The notes: generated by a model from the sequence alone, not told the origin. 64,000 nucleotides of DNA from Azoarcus sp. KH32C (GCF_000349945.1 NC_020516.1:4340001-4404000); one strand, 5' to 3'. Counted from the first letter of the stretch, positions 17,108 to 25,804 are shown. Made by a program: numbers and translations.

Positions 17108-17158
17108 GGCAGGAGATTCGGCAGGAATATCGGCGGGACGAGTTTAGCATGGGGTCCG

Positions 17159-18316
17159 TCAGACCCGGCGCAAGCGCTCGCAGGCCGCGGCGAGCGTGGC
17201 TTCGTTCTTCGCGAAGCAGAAGCGGATCACGCGCTCGTCGCGCCCGTCGGCGAAGAAGGCGGAGACCGGAATGGCCGCGACGCCGACGTCGCGCGTGAGC
17301 CGCTGCACGAAGGCGGTATCGGCTTCGTCGGAGATCGCGCCGTAGCGCGCGAGCTGAAAATAGGTGCCGCGCGAGGGCAACAGCTCGAAGCGGGATCCGG
17401 TCAATGCGTCACGGAAGAAATCGCGCTTGGCCTGGTAGAAGGCCGCCAGCCTCTCGTGGCGCGACGCATCGGCCATGTAATCGGCGAGCGCGTATTGCAC
17501 CGGCGTATTCACGGTGAAGACGTTGAACTGATGCACCTTGCGAAATTCGGCCATCAGCTCGCGCGGGGCGACGACGTAACCGACTTTCCAGCCGGTGATG
17601 TGATAGGTCTTGCCGAAGCTCGACACGATGACGCTGCGGGCGGCAAGCTCCGGGTGGCGCGCGCAGCTTTCGTGGCGCAGGCCGTCGAAGACGATGTGCT
17701 CGTAGACTTCGTCAGAGACGATCACGATGCCGGTGTCGCGGGTAAGCGCCGCGAGCCGCGCCATGTCGTCCGCGGTCCATACCGTCGCGGTCGGGTTGTG
17801 CGGGCTGTTGATCATGATCATGCGCGTGCGCGGCGTGATCGCGGCGGCGACCGCGTCCCAGTCCGGGCGGTAGTCCGGTGCCGTCAGTTGCATGCGCACG
17901 ACGCGGCCGCCCTGCAGTTCGACTGCGGGGGCGTAGGAGTCGTATACCGGCTCGAACACGATGACTTCGTCGCCCGGATGCACCAGCGCCGCGACGGCGG
18001 TGAGCAGCGCCTGCGTCGCGCCGGCGGTGACGGTGATTTCGGTTTCGGGGTCGTATTCCGTGCCATACAGGGCGGAGACCTTGCGTGCGATCGCTTCACG
18101 CAGCGGCGCGACGCCGCCCATCGGGGCGTATTGGTTGAATCCGGCCCGCATCCAGTGCGAGACGCGCTCGAAGAGGAAGTCCTCGGCGTTGAAATCCGGG
18201 AAGCCCTGGGACAGGTTGATCGCGCCGCATTGCTGCGCGAGACGCGACATCACGGTGAAGATCGTGGTGCCGACGTTGGGCAGGCGGGATTCGATGGGGG
18301 CGGGGAATTGGGGCAT
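17159..18316 (-). CDS. PLP-dependent aminotransferase, methionine/KMTB type (YbdL-like)
   Basis: 385 aa, class I/II fold-type I aminotransferase. N-terminus SRLPNVGTTIFTVMSRLAQQCGAINLSQGFPDF is the YbdL/MtnE-like signature; NSPHNPTATVW (cofactor pocket) and SSFGKTYHITGWKVGY with the PLP-binding Lys are present. Length matches E. coli YbdL. The start at MPQFPAPIE was chosen because upstream residues are low-complexity and lie in the repeat region. Known members transaminate methionine and its keto acid, the last step of methionine salvage, which fits the divergent mtnA. Confidence 0.85.
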   Translation of the reverse strand: MPQFPAPIESRLPNVGTTIFTVMSRLAQQCGAINLSQGFPDFNAEDFLFERVSHWMRAGFNQYAPMGGVAPLREAIARKVSALYGTEYDPETEITVTAGATQALLTAVAALVHPGDEVIVFEPVYDSYAPAVELQGGRVVRMQLTAPDYRPDWDAVAAAITPRTRMIMINSPHNPTATVWTADDMARLAALTRDTGIVIVSDEVYEHIVFDGLRHESCARHPELAARSVIVSSFGKTYHITGWKVGYVVAPRELMAEFRKVHQFNVFTVNTPVQYALADYMADASRHERLAAFYQAKRDFFRDALTGSRFELLPSRGTYFQLARYGAISDEADTAFVQRLTRDVGVAAIPVSAFFADGRDERVIRFCFAKNEATLAAACERLRRV

Positions 18317-18656
18317 GGCTGCGGGCGGGGTCGAGTTGATGCCGAACATTCTCGCAGAGGGTCCGGTTGATGACCAATGGCGCCGGTATTTCAAGACAAT
18401 GCAGGATTGTCGAAGCCTCCGCTCGGCGCCTTGTGCCGCGTCCTTCCTCTTCCGGGCAGGCGCTCGCGGCCTTCGGCTTCCCGGCCCGAGCCAGTCCGCG
18501 GGGGCGGCGACGCAAACTCGCCCTGCGGGCTCAAACATGCGTCGCCTTGTTTCCCCCACGGACAGTCGCGGCCCGGCGCTCACGGACAGCCCGGAAGAGG
18601 AAGGCCACGGCACTTGCGTGCGGATAGGGCGGTTGGTCTCGGGATAGAATAGCCCC
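18317..18656. other. Intergenic region dominated by nested inverted repeats
   Basis: 340 bases between the divergent aminotransferase and mtnA genes. Apart from the repeat element at 18442-18604 the only visible signal is TAGAAT at 18645-18650, a possible -10 for mtnA. Open frames here are on both strands and look like composition artefacts. Confidence 0.6.
18442..18604. repeat. Inverted-repeat element with nested hairpin
   Basis: Outer arms CCTTCCTCTTCCGGGC (18442-18457) and its perfect complement (18589-18604). Inside lie GGCGACGCA (18506-18514) and TGCGTCGCC (18538-18546), which enclose GCCC-TGC-GGGC. No coding capacity for a transposase; MITE/REP-like. Confidence 0.75.
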
Positions 18657-19724
18657 ATGTTTACTCAGCCTATTCCCACGATCAAGCGCGACGGGGACGC
18701 CGTCGTTATTCTTGACCAAACTCTATTGCCGCACCGTTGCGAAGTGCGCCGGTTGACGACGCTCGACGAGGTCGCCGTCGCGATCCATGCGATGCAGGTC
18801 CGCGGAGCTCCGCTGATCGGCGCCACGGCGGCCTTTGGCGTTGCGATCGCGCTGATGAGGGATGCGAGCGACGCGCGGCTCGAGCGCTCGCTGGAGATTC
18901 TCGGCGCGACGCGTCCGACCGCAGTGAACCTGCATTGGGCGCTTGGGCAGATGGCCGGCCGGTTGCGCCCGCTCGATCCCTCCGAGCGCGTCGAGGCCGC
19001 CTGGCGCGAGGCTGAAGCGATCCGCGAGGGCGATGCCGGGATGTGCGCCGCGATCGGCGGACACGGCTACGAGATTCTCAAAGGCCTCGCTGCCGGACTC
19101 GACCGTCCGCTGCGCGTGATGACCCACTGCAACGCCGGCTGGCTCGCGACCTGCGGCGCCGGCACGGCGCTCGCGCCGGTGTATGAAGCGCAGGTGCGCG
19201 GGCTCGCGGTCGAGGTGTGGGTCAGCGAAACGCGGCCTCGCAACCAGGGCTTGCTCACCGCGTGGGAGTTGCGCGAAGCAGGCGTGCCGCTGCGCCTCAT
19301 TGCCGACAACGCGGCCGGGATACTGCTCGCGCGCGGTGAGGTCGATGTCGTGATCACGGGCGCGGACCGAGTGGCGGCGAACGGCGACTCGGCGAACAAG
19401 GTCGGCACCTATCTGAAGGCGCTCGCGGCGCGCGAGCACGGCGTGCCCTTCTACATCGCGGCGCCTTTCTCGACGGTCGATTTCGGGTGTCCCGACGGTG
19501 CGGCGATCCCGATCGAGGATCGCGGCGCGGGCGAAGTGTGCTCGGTGCTCGGTCTCGCCGAGGACGGTGCATTGCGCATGCTGCGCCTCGCGCCCGAAAC
19601 CACCGCGGCCGCCAACCCGGCCTTCGATGTGACGCCTGCGCGCTGCATCACCGGCATCATCACCGAGCGCGGCGTCTGCGAGCCGGGACGGCTGCGCGAG
19701 CTCTATCCGGAGGCGAAGGCATGA
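18657..19724 (+). CDS. mtnA: S-methyl-5-thioribose-1-phosphate isomerase
   Basis: 355 aa. Family motifs in order: VRGAPLIGATAAFGVA, THCNAGWLATCGAGTAL with catalytic C166, ITGADRVAANGDSANKVGTY with catalytic D237, and PFSTVDF. It converts methylthioribose-1-phosphate (or 5-deoxyribose-1-phosphate) to the ribulose form. The stop overlaps the start of the aldolase gene (ATGA), so the two form one unit. No Shine-Dalgarno is visible; a TAGAAT ends six bases before the ATG, so the message may be leaderless. A repeat element separates it from the aminotransferase. Confidence 0.93.
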   Translation: MFTQPIPTIKRDGDAVVILDQTLLPHRCEVRRLTTLDEVAVAIHAMQVRGAPLIGATAAFGVAIALMRDASDARLERSLEILGATRPTAVNLHWALGQMAGRLRPLDPSERVEAAWREAEAIREGDAGMCAAIGGHGYEILKGLAAGLDRPLRVMTHCNAGWLATCGAGTALAPVYEAQVRGLAVEVWVSETRPRNQGLLTAWELREAGVPLRLIADNAAGILLARGEVDVVITGADRVAANGDSANKVGTYLKALAAREHGVPFYIAAPFSTVDFGCPDGAAIPIEDRGAGEVCSVLGLAEDGALRMLRLAPETTAAANPAFDVTPARCITGIITERGVCEPGRLRELYPEAKA

Positions 19725-20380
19725 CCCAGGGCAGCCATTACGACGCTTCATTGCGCGAGGAATTGCTCGCGACGGCGCGGGCGATGACTGCCGCCGGACT
19801 CAACACGGGGACCGCCGGCAATGTCAGTGTGCGGATGGCGGGCGGGATGCTGATCACGCCGAGCGGCATGCCACCGGAGGCGTGCTGCGTCGAGGACATG
19901 GTGTTCGTCGCCGAGGACGGGACGGCGACGGGTCGTCTCGCGCCGTCGAGCGAGTGGCGCTTTCACCACGACATCTATGCGGGGCGCCCCGAGGCCGGCG
20001 CGGTCCTGCACGCGCATGCCCCGTTCGCGACCTCACTCGCGTGCCAGCGGACCGAGATCCCGGCCTTCCATTACATGATCGCGCGCTTCGGTGGCAACAC
20101 GGTACGCTGCGCGCGTTATGCGACCTTCGGCACGCAGGACCTCTCCGACAACATCCTCGATGCGCTGGAAGAGCGTTCGGCCTGCCTGATGGCGAATCAC
20201 GGCATGCTGGTGTTCGGCCGCAGCCTCTCAAATGCGCTGGCGCTCGCAATCGAGTTCGAGACGCTGTGCGAGCAGTACTGGCGCACGCGCCAGCTCGGCG
20301 AACCGGTGCTGCTGTCGGACGCGGAGATGGCCGAGGTCGTCGAGCGCTTCCGCTGGTACGGCAAGCCGCAAGCGGGTTAA
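19721..20380 (+). CDS. Class II aldolase, likely 5-(methylthio)ribulose/5-deoxyribulose-1-phosphate aldolase
   Basis: 219 aa, fuculose-phosphate aldolase/adducin fold. Visible motifs: TGTAGNVSVR near the N-terminus, HAHAPFATSLAC with zinc-binding His, and NHGMLVFG with a further zinc His. Coupled to mtnA by a four-base overlap. Family knowledge: an mtnA-adjacent class II aldolase (Ald2) defines the DHAP shunt, which splits the ribulose phosphate into DHAP and an aldehyde and so disposes of methylthioadenosine and 5'-deoxyadenosine. A dehydratase role (MtnB) is the alternative, since MtnB shares this fold; none of the other MtnB-pathway genes is in the window. Its TAA shares bases with the convergent stop of the next gene. 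Confidence 0.82.
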   Translation: MTQGSHYDASLREELLATARAMTAAGLNTGTAGNVSVRMAGGMLITPSGMPPEACCVEDMVFVAEDGTATGRLAPSSEWRFHHDIYAGRPEAGAVLHAHAPFATSLACQRTEIPAFHYMIARFGGNTVRCARYATFGTQDLSDNILDALEERSACLMANHGMLVFGRSLSNALALAIEFETLCEQYWRTRQLGEPVLLSDAEMAEVVERFRWYGKPQAG

Positions 20381-21255
20381 TCCCGCCTTCCGCAGCCAGT
20401 CTCCAGCACCCGCAACAGGCTCGACGTATCGTCGTGCGCCCCACCCTGCGCCATCAACGCGTTGAGCTGCTGCCAGACTTGCGCGGCGATCGGTAGCGGC
20501 GCGCCGAGGCGCGCGGCCTCGTCCATCAGGATGCCGAAGTCCTTGTGATGCAGGCGCGCCTCGATGCCGGCGGCGAAGTCGCGGCGGATCATGCGGTCGC
20601 CCATCACGTCGAGCATGCGCGACGATGCGGAGCCGCCCATCAGGGCGCCGCGCATCGCCGCGAGATCGACGCCGTGCGCCTTCGCAAGCAGCATCGCTTC
20701 GGCGCAGGCCTGGATCGTCGACACCATCACCATCTGGTTGCAGGCCTTCGCAACCTCGCCGGCGCCGTTGTCGCCGACGTGGACGATGACGCGTGAGAAG
20801 CATTCGAGCAGCGGACGCACGCGCTCCAGCACCGCAGCATCACCGCCGATCATCATCGCAACGGTCCCCGCCTCGGCCGCGACCGAGCCGCCGGACACCG
20901 GCGCGTCGAGCATCGCCGCGCCGCGTTCGGCCAGTGCTGCCGCGATGCGCCGCGTGGTTCCCGGCGCGATCGTGCTCATGTCGACATGCACCCAACCGGG
21001 ACGCGCACCTTCGACGAAACCGTCCTTGCCGAGCGCAACCTGCTCGACGTCGGCGCTGGTCGTGATGATCGTAAAGGCGACGTCGGTCGCCGCCGCCAGC
21101 GCGGCAGGCGAGTCATGCACGACGGCACCGCTGTCGGCAAACGATGCCAGGCTCTCCGGGCGCCGCGCCCACAAGTGCAGGCGATGGCCGGCGCGCTGCA
21201 GGTGCTGCGCCATCGGGCGCCCCATCGCGCCCAGTCCGACGAAACCGACTTCCAT
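20377..21255 (-). CDS. NAD(P)-dependent oxidoreductase, 3-hydroxyisobutyrate dehydrogenase family (second of pair)
   Basis: 292 aa. N-terminal Rossmann motif GFVGLGAMGRPMAQHL, substrate loop DAPVSGG, catalytic Lys in GEVAKACNQM, and a C-terminal HKDFGILMDEA helix. The family includes tartronate-semialdehyde reductase, 3-hydroxyisobutyrate dehydrogenase and succinic-semialdehyde/glyoxylate reductases; which substrate is used cannot be read from the sequence. The ATG overlaps the stop of the upstream paralogue (TGATG). Confidence 0.85.
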   Translation of the reverse strand: MEVGFVGLGAMGRPMAQHLQRAGHRLHLWARRPESLASFADSGAVVHDSPAALAAATDVAFTIITTSADVEQVALGKDGFVEGARPGWVHVDMSTIAPGTTRRIAAALAERGAAMLDAPVSGGSVAAEAGTVAMMIGGDAAVLERVRPLLECFSRVIVHVGDNGAGEVAKACNQMVMVSTIQACAEAMLLAKAHGVDLAAMRGALMGGSASSRMLDVMGDRMIRRDFAAGIEARLHHKDFGILMDEAARLGAPLPIAAQVWQQLNALMAQGGAHDDTSSLLRVLETGCGRRD

Positions 21256-22142
21256 CAGGCCTGCTCCTCCTCGCCGCCGCTCATCCGTTCGAGGAGCTTC
21301 AGCATCGCGATCGAGTCGTTCTCGCCGAGGCCGCTACCGACCATCGCGTTGAGCATCTGCGCGGTCGCGGCCGACGTCGGCAGCGCGAGGCCGAGGCGGT
21401 GCGCCTCTTCCATCACGATGCGCAGGTCCTTCTGGTGCATCCAGGCCTTGAAGCCGGGCTTGAAGTTGCGGTCGAGCATGCGTTGGCCGTGGTTTTCGAG
21501 CACGCGCGAATAGGCGAAGCCGCCGAGCAGCGCCTCGCGCACCTTCGCGGCATCGACGCCGCTCTTCTTCGCGAAGTTCATCGCCTCGGCCACCGCCGCG
21601 ACCCCGACCCCGGTGAGGATCTGGTTGCACGCCTTCGCGACCTGGCCGGCCCCGCTCGCGCCGATCAGCGACACGGTCTTGCCCATCGCCTCGAATGCGG
21701 GCTTCACGCGCTCGAAGGCCGCGGCGTCGCCGCCGACCATGATGGTGAGGTTCGCATTGATCGCGCCGATCTCGCCGCCCGACACCGGCGCATCGAGCAT
21801 CTCGATGCCGCGCGCCTTGAGCTTCGCGGCGATCGCCTGTGCGGCGGCCGGTGCGATCGTGCTCATGTCGACGAAGATCAGGCCGGGACGCGCCCCTTCG
21901 GCGAGGCCCTTCGGTCCGAGCGCGACCTGCTCGACGTCGGGCGCATCGGCGACCATGCTGATGACAACCTCCACGCGCGAGGCGAGCTCGGCGGCGCTCG
22001 CGCAGTCGCCGGCGCCCGCATCGAGCAGCGGCTGCATCGATTCGCGCCGGCGGCTCCATACATGCACCTTGTGCCCCGCTTTCATGAGGTTCAGCGCCAT
22101 GGGGCGCCCCATCAGGCCGAGTCCGATGAATCCGACTTCCAT
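21255..22142 (-). CDS. NAD(P)-dependent oxidoreductase, 3-hydroxyisobutyrate dehydrogenase family (first of pair)
   Basis: 295 aa, start at MEVGFIGLGLMGRPMAL, directly matching the N-terminus of its downstream paralogue. Motifs DAPVSGG and GQVAKACNQI (catalytic Lys) are present. The strong similarity in order and motifs with the next gene shows a tandem duplication. LMGRPMAL and HQKDLRIVMEEAHRLGL fit tartronate-semialdehyde reductase-like members, but no glyoxylate-pathway genes flank it. It diverges from ybiB with a 50-base gap. Confidence 0.85.
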   Translation of the reverse strand: MEVGFIGLGLMGRPMALNLMKAGHKVHVWSRRRESMQPLLDAGAGDCASAAELASRVEVVISMVADAPDVEQVALGPKGLAEGARPGLIFVDMSTIAPAAAQAIAAKLKARGIEMLDAPVSGGEIGAINANLTIMVGGDAAAFERVKPAFEAMGKTVSLIGASGAGQVAKACNQILTGVGVAAVAEAMNFAKKSGVDAAKVREALLGGFAYSRVLENHGQRMLDRNFKPGFKAWMHQKDLRIVMEEAHRLGLALPTSAATAQMLNAMVGSGLGENDSIAMLKLLERMSGGEEEQA

Positions 22143-22192
22143 TCTTGCAATCTCCTGTGGCTGGAACATGCATGGCGACGCATAATCGCGCC

Positions 22193-23113
22193 ATGACCTA
22201 CGCCCCCATCATCAAGGAAATCGGGCGCGGCGCCAAGGGCGCGCGCGACGTGGACGCCTCGCACGCGGAACAGCTTTTCGGCGACATGCTGGATGGCAAG
22301 GTGCCGGACCTGGAGCTCGGCGCCATCGTCATCGCGTTGCGCATCAAGAGCGAATCGCGCGACGAACTGCTCGGCTTCAAGCGCGCGATGGACGCCCGCT
22401 GCCCGCAGGTCGCGGTGCCGCCGGGGCCGCGTTGCGTGATCCTGCCGACCTACAACGGCGCCCGCCGCCAGGCGAACCTGATGCCGCTCGTCGCGCTGCT
22501 GCTCGCGCGCGAAGGCGTGCCGGTGCTGATCCAGGGGCGGCATGACTTCGAATCGCGCGTGAGCCCCTTCGAACTGCTCGCGGCGCTCGACATCCATCCG
22601 GCGCTCGGTGTCGGCGAAGCGCATCGCGAACTGACGGAAAAGCGCGTCGCCTGCCTGCGCCTCGATGAGCTGCTGCCTGGGCTGGACCGCCTGCTGAGCC
22701 TGCGCCTGCGGATGGGCGTGCGCGGCAGCGGGCATACGATGGCGAAGCTGGTCGATCCCTGCGTCGGGCGCAGCGTGCGGGTCGTCGCGGTGACGCACCC
22801 GGAGTACCTCGAACGCATGCACGAATTCCTCGTCGCGGACGGCGGCCGCGCGATGCTGATGCGCGGCACCGAGGGCGAGGCCTACGCGAATCCGCGCCGG
22901 CGTCCGGCGATTCAGGTGTTCCGGGAGGGCGTCGCGGACATCGCCTGGCCGGCGGAGGAAGGCGGCGCGCCGCCGCTGGAAGGATTGCCCGATGCGCCGG
23001 CGGTCGCCGAGAACGCGGCACTGATCCGCGCGATGCTCGCGGGCGACGTCGCCATACCGCAACCGATTCTGGACCAGGTCGCAACGCTCGTGCAGCTTGC
23101 GATGGAGTCTTGA
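22193..23113 (+). CDS. ybiB: YbiB/TrpD2-type nucleic-acid-binding protein
   Basis: 306 aa, anthranilate phosphoribosyltransferase fold without the tryptophan-pathway context. Features: IIKEIGRGAKGARDVDASHAEQLFGDML, LPTYNGARRQANLMPLVALLLA, LRMGVRGSGHTMAKLVDP and GGRAMLMRGTEGEAYANPRR, where a true TrpD would have its PRPP and anthranilate residues. E. coli YbiB binds DNA/RNA rather than acting in tryptophan synthesis. Start chosen at MTYAPIIKE; the upstream in-frame ATGs lie within the short divergent spacer. Confidence 0.85.
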   Translation: MTYAPIIKEIGRGAKGARDVDASHAEQLFGDMLDGKVPDLELGAIVIALRIKSESRDELLGFKRAMDARCPQVAVPPGPRCVILPTYNGARRQANLMPLVALLLAREGVPVLIQGRHDFESRVSPFELLAALDIHPALGVGEAHRELTEKRVACLRLDELLPGLDRLLSLRLRMGVRGSGHTMAKLVDPCVGRSVRVVAVTHPEYLERMHEFLVADGGRAMLMRGTEGEAYANPRRRPAIQVFREGVADIAWPAEEGGAPPLEGLPDAPAVAENAALIRAMLAGDVAIPQPILDQVATLVQLAMES

Positions 23114-23136
23114 AAGAAGAAACCTGCCGTCGGCAT

Positions 23137-23219
23137 CCCGGCAGGAGAGGCTTCAACCACGGATGGATGTGGAGTGTTGGGGAGAATACTCTCCCGTAGT
23201 TGAAGCCTCTCCTGCCGGG
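23137..23219. repeat. Long perfect inverted repeat between convergent ybiB and pirin genes
   Basis: 21-base arms (23137-23157 and 23199-23219), starting CCCGGCAGGAGAGG, with no mismatch, separated by 41 bases that hold a second small hairpin (GGGAG...CTCCC, about 23179-23195). It could act as a bidirectional terminator for the two convergent genes, but lacks T runs; it may also be a mobile palindromic element. Confidence 0.8.
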
Positions 23220-23230
23220 ACGACGCCGTG

Positions 23231-24124
23231 TCAGGAAGCGCTCGGAGCGAAACGTCCGTCGCGATAGTCCGCGACGGCCTGCAAAAGTTCCTCTTGCGTG
23301 TTCATTACGAAGGGGCCGTACTGGGCGATCGGCTCGCCGAGCGGACGGCCGGCAATCAGCAGCACGCGCGACGGCGCGGCGCCCCCTTCGATCACAACGC
23401 CGTCGGCGTCCGCCGCGTTGACCAGAATTGCCATGCGCTTTTCCGGCACGGTCTTGCCGGAAATCGACACCTCGCCGCGATACACATACGCAAAGGCGTT
23501 GTGCCCCGGGGGGATCGCCTGCGTGAAATTCGCGCCCGCAGGCAGGTGGATGTCGAGATACAGCGGTGCCGTCGCGTCGCGCGTCACCGCGCCGACGACG
23601 CCATGGCTGAGGCCTGCGATCACGGAGACCTCGACCCCGGTTTCCGTTCGAAAATCCGGCAGATCTGCTGCCGCAAAGTCGCGATACCACGGCGCGCACA
23701 TCTTGTCCCGCCCCGGCAGGTTCAGCCACAGCTGAAAGCCTTCCATCACACCATCTTCCTGCTCGGGCATCTCCGAATGGATCAGGCCGCGCCCGGCGGT
23801 CATCCACTGCACGCCGCCGTTCTCGAGCAGGCCTTCGTGGCCGGCGTTGTCGCGATGGCGCATGCGGCCGGCGATCATGTAGGTGACGGTCTCGAAGCCG
23901 CGGTGCGGATGATCGGGAAAGCCCGCGAGATAGTCGCCCGGATTGTCGCTGCGGAAGGCATCGAGCATCAGGAAGGGGTCGAGCCGGCGCTGCAGCGGCT
24001 GGGTCAGCACGCGCGTGAGCTTGACGCCGGCACCGTCGGAGGTGGCCTGCCCGGCCACCAGACACTCGACGGCGCGCGGCTTCGCGACGCGTTCGGGCTG
24101 CTGGGTGTGGGACTTTTCGGACAT
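23231..24124 (-). CDS. Pirin-family protein
   Basis: 297 aa bicupin. Conserved FPDHPHRGFETVTYMIAG with metal His residues, then GVQWMTAGRGLIHSEMP with the His/Glu ligands. Start at MSEKSHTQ. Bacterial pirins include quercetin 2,3-dioxygenases and enzyme-binding redox proteins; the activity of this member is unknown. It lies 36 bases downstream of azoR on the same strand, so the two are probably co-transcribed. Confidence 0.85.
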   Translation of the reverse strand: MSEKSHTQQPERVAKPRAVECLVAGQATSDGAGVKLTRVLTQPLQRRLDPFLMLDAFRSDNPGDYLAGFPDHPHRGFETVTYMIAGRMRHRDNAGHEGLLENGGVQWMTAGRGLIHSEMPEQEDGVMEGFQLWLNLPGRDKMCAPWYRDFAAADLPDFRTETGVEVSVIAGLSHGVVGAVTRDATAPLYLDIHLPAGANFTQAIPPGHNAFAYVYRGEVSISGKTVPEKRMAILVNAADADGVVIEGGAAPSRVLLIAGRPLGEPIAQYGPFVMNTQEELLQAVADYRDGRFAPSAS

Positions 24125-24160
24125 GAGACCTTCCTCCATCGGTGGGTTATGCAGCTTCGA

Positions 24161-24760
24161 TCAGGCGAACGCGGCCTCGATATCGCGTTGAGCTTCGGCG
24201 AAGGCCTGTTGTTCCGCTTCGGGGCCCATCGCCAGGCCTTCGGCGAAGGCGAAGCGCACGTCGGTCATGCCGAGGAAGCCGAGCACGGCCTTCAGATACG
24301 GGACTTGCGAGTCGAGCGGGCTGTTGCGGTAACGGCCGCCGCGGGTCAGCGCGACATACACCGTCTTGCCCTTCAGCAGGCCTTCGGGCCCGTTCGCGGT
24401 GTATTGGAAAGTGACCTTCGCACGGGCGATCGCATCGATCCAGTTCTTCAGTTGCGCCGGCACGCCGAAGTTGTACATCGGCACGCCCAGCACCACGGCG
24501 TCGGCGGCCTGGATTTCGGCGATCAGCGCGTCATCGAGCGCGACGCGGGCTGCCTGTTCCGGCGTGCGCTGCTCGGCCGGCGTGAAGAGTGCGCCGAGCG
24601 TGGCTTCGTCAAGCACGGGGTGCGGATTGCGAGCCAGGTCGCGGACGACCAGCGCCGCGCCCGGATTTTCGTTCTTCAGGCGCTCGACGATCGAGTTCGC
24701 CAGACGGGTCGATTGCGAACCTTCGCTACGGGCGCTGGAGTTGATCTGCAGGATGTTCAT
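24161..24760 (-). CDS. azoR: FMN-dependent NADH-azoreductase
   Basis: 199 aa flavodoxin-like fold. N-terminal MNILQINSSARSEGSQSTRLAN (FMN phosphate loop), the flavin motif VPMYNFGVPAQLKNWIDAIARA, and LTRGGRYRN; length equals the AzoR family. Reduces quinones and azo compounds with NADH in the cytoplasm. Divergent from dsbB, with a 210-base gap of lower GC that holds the promoters of both but no operator I can name. Confidence 0.88.
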   Translation of the reverse strand: MNILQINSSARSEGSQSTRLANSIVERLKNENPGAALVVRDLARNPHPVLDEATLGALFTPAEQRTPEQAARVALDDALIAEIQAADAVVLGVPMYNFGVPAQLKNWIDAIARAKVTFQYTANGPEGLLKGKTVYVALTRGGRYRNSPLDSQVPYLKAVLGFLGMTDVRFAFAEGLAMGPEAEQQAFAEAQRDIEAAFA

Positions 24761-24970
24761 GTCGCTCTCCGTTAAATGTGTGAGTCAGTGGAGGCAACTC
24801 TAGGGGAAGCATTGTTGCGGAAAAAGCCTGAACTTTGCACTACACTATTTCAGGTATTGCACCAATGCAAACAGCATAATTTGGAACTTCTGCAGCGCAA
24901 CAACGACGAAGTCAGCTGACTATCCTACAATCGCGTTTCAATCGCCCTTTGGCATTCAAGCCCTGCTTCC

Positions 24971-25477
24971 ATGATGAATCCATCTTCGCCGTCCCCCCGC
25001 TTTCTTTTCCTGGCGCTGTTCGCAGCCTGCTTCGCCCTGCTCGGCTTCGGCCTCTACCTGCAGCACGTGAAGGGGCTGGAGCCCTGCCCGATGTGCATCA
25101 TGCAGCGCTATGCCTTCATCGCCGTGGGCCTGACCGCGCTGGTCGCGGGACTGCATAATCCGGGACGGACGGGAACGCGCGCGTATGCCGTGCTCGTGCT
25201 GCTGATGGCGCTCGCGGGCGGCGGCGTCGCGGTGCGGCAGACGTGGATCCAGATCTACCCGCCGCAGGTGTCCGAATGCGGGCCCGACCTCGAATTCATG
25301 CTCGGCAGCTTCCCGCTGGCCGATGCCTTGCCGATGATTTTCCGCGGGGCGGGCGATTGCTCGGTCGTCGACTGGACCTTCCTCGGCCTGTCGATCGCCA
25401 ACTGGTCGCTGGTGACCTTCACGCTGGTCGTGCTGTTCGCGATCGCGATCTTCCTGCGCGGCAAGGCCCGCGCCTGA
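24971..25477 (+). CDS. dsbB: Disulfide bond formation protein B
   Basis: 168 aa with four membrane helices. First periplasmic redox pair CPMC (C39-C42) after LYLQHVKGLEP, second Cys pair in the larger loop (SECGPDLEF and GAGDCSVV). It re-oxidises DsbA and passes the electrons to quinone. Two ATG codons in tandem start the gene; either may be used. Confidence 0.92.
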   Translation: MMNPSSPSPRFLFLALFAACFALLGFGLYLQHVKGLEPCPMCIMQRYAFIAVGLTALVAGLHNPGRTGTRAYAVLVLLMALAGGGVAVRQTWIQIYPPQVSECGPDLEFMLGSFPLADALPMIFRGAGDCSVVDWTFLGLSIANWSLVTFTLVVLFAIAIFLRGKARA

Positions 25478-25495
25478 GGACCGTCGGCGGCGGCC

Positions 25496-25804
25496 TCAGC
25501 CGACCACGCGTACGGTCGTGCCGCCGATCTCGTAGAGCCCCTGGCCCAAGGCGTGGCAGCGCTTCACTTCGAGGCGCGTCACGAGCGGGGGGCGGGCGAC
25601 CTGGCCGCCGGGCGAGGCGATGATCACCTCCAGCACCTCGGCTTGCCCCGGGACATAGGACGAACGCAGCGTCATCCCGCCGACGCTGATCTCGACGCAT
25701 TCCGCCGGGATCGACTCGCCGCTCTTCAGACGGATGGTCGCCTGGCAGCCGAGAGGGATGCGCCGGTCGAGCCGCCGTTCGATTTGGGATACGCGATCGT
25801 TCAT
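25496..25804 (-). CDS. PilZ-domain protein
   Basis: 102 aa single domain. N-terminal RRLDRRIPLGCQATIRL carries the RxxxR-type c-di-GMP-binding motif and VEISVGGMTLRS matches the D/NxSxxG element (here E-I-S-V-G-G). Likely a small cytoplasmic c-di-GMP receptor. Start at MNDRVSQIERR. It stands alone between the convergent dsbB and the RND operon. Confidence 0.8.
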   Translation of the reverse strand: MNDRVSQIERRLDRRIPLGCQATIRLKSGESIPAECVEISVGGMTLRSSYVPGQAEVLEVIIASPGGQVARPPLVTRLEVKRCHALGQGLYEIGGTTVRVVG

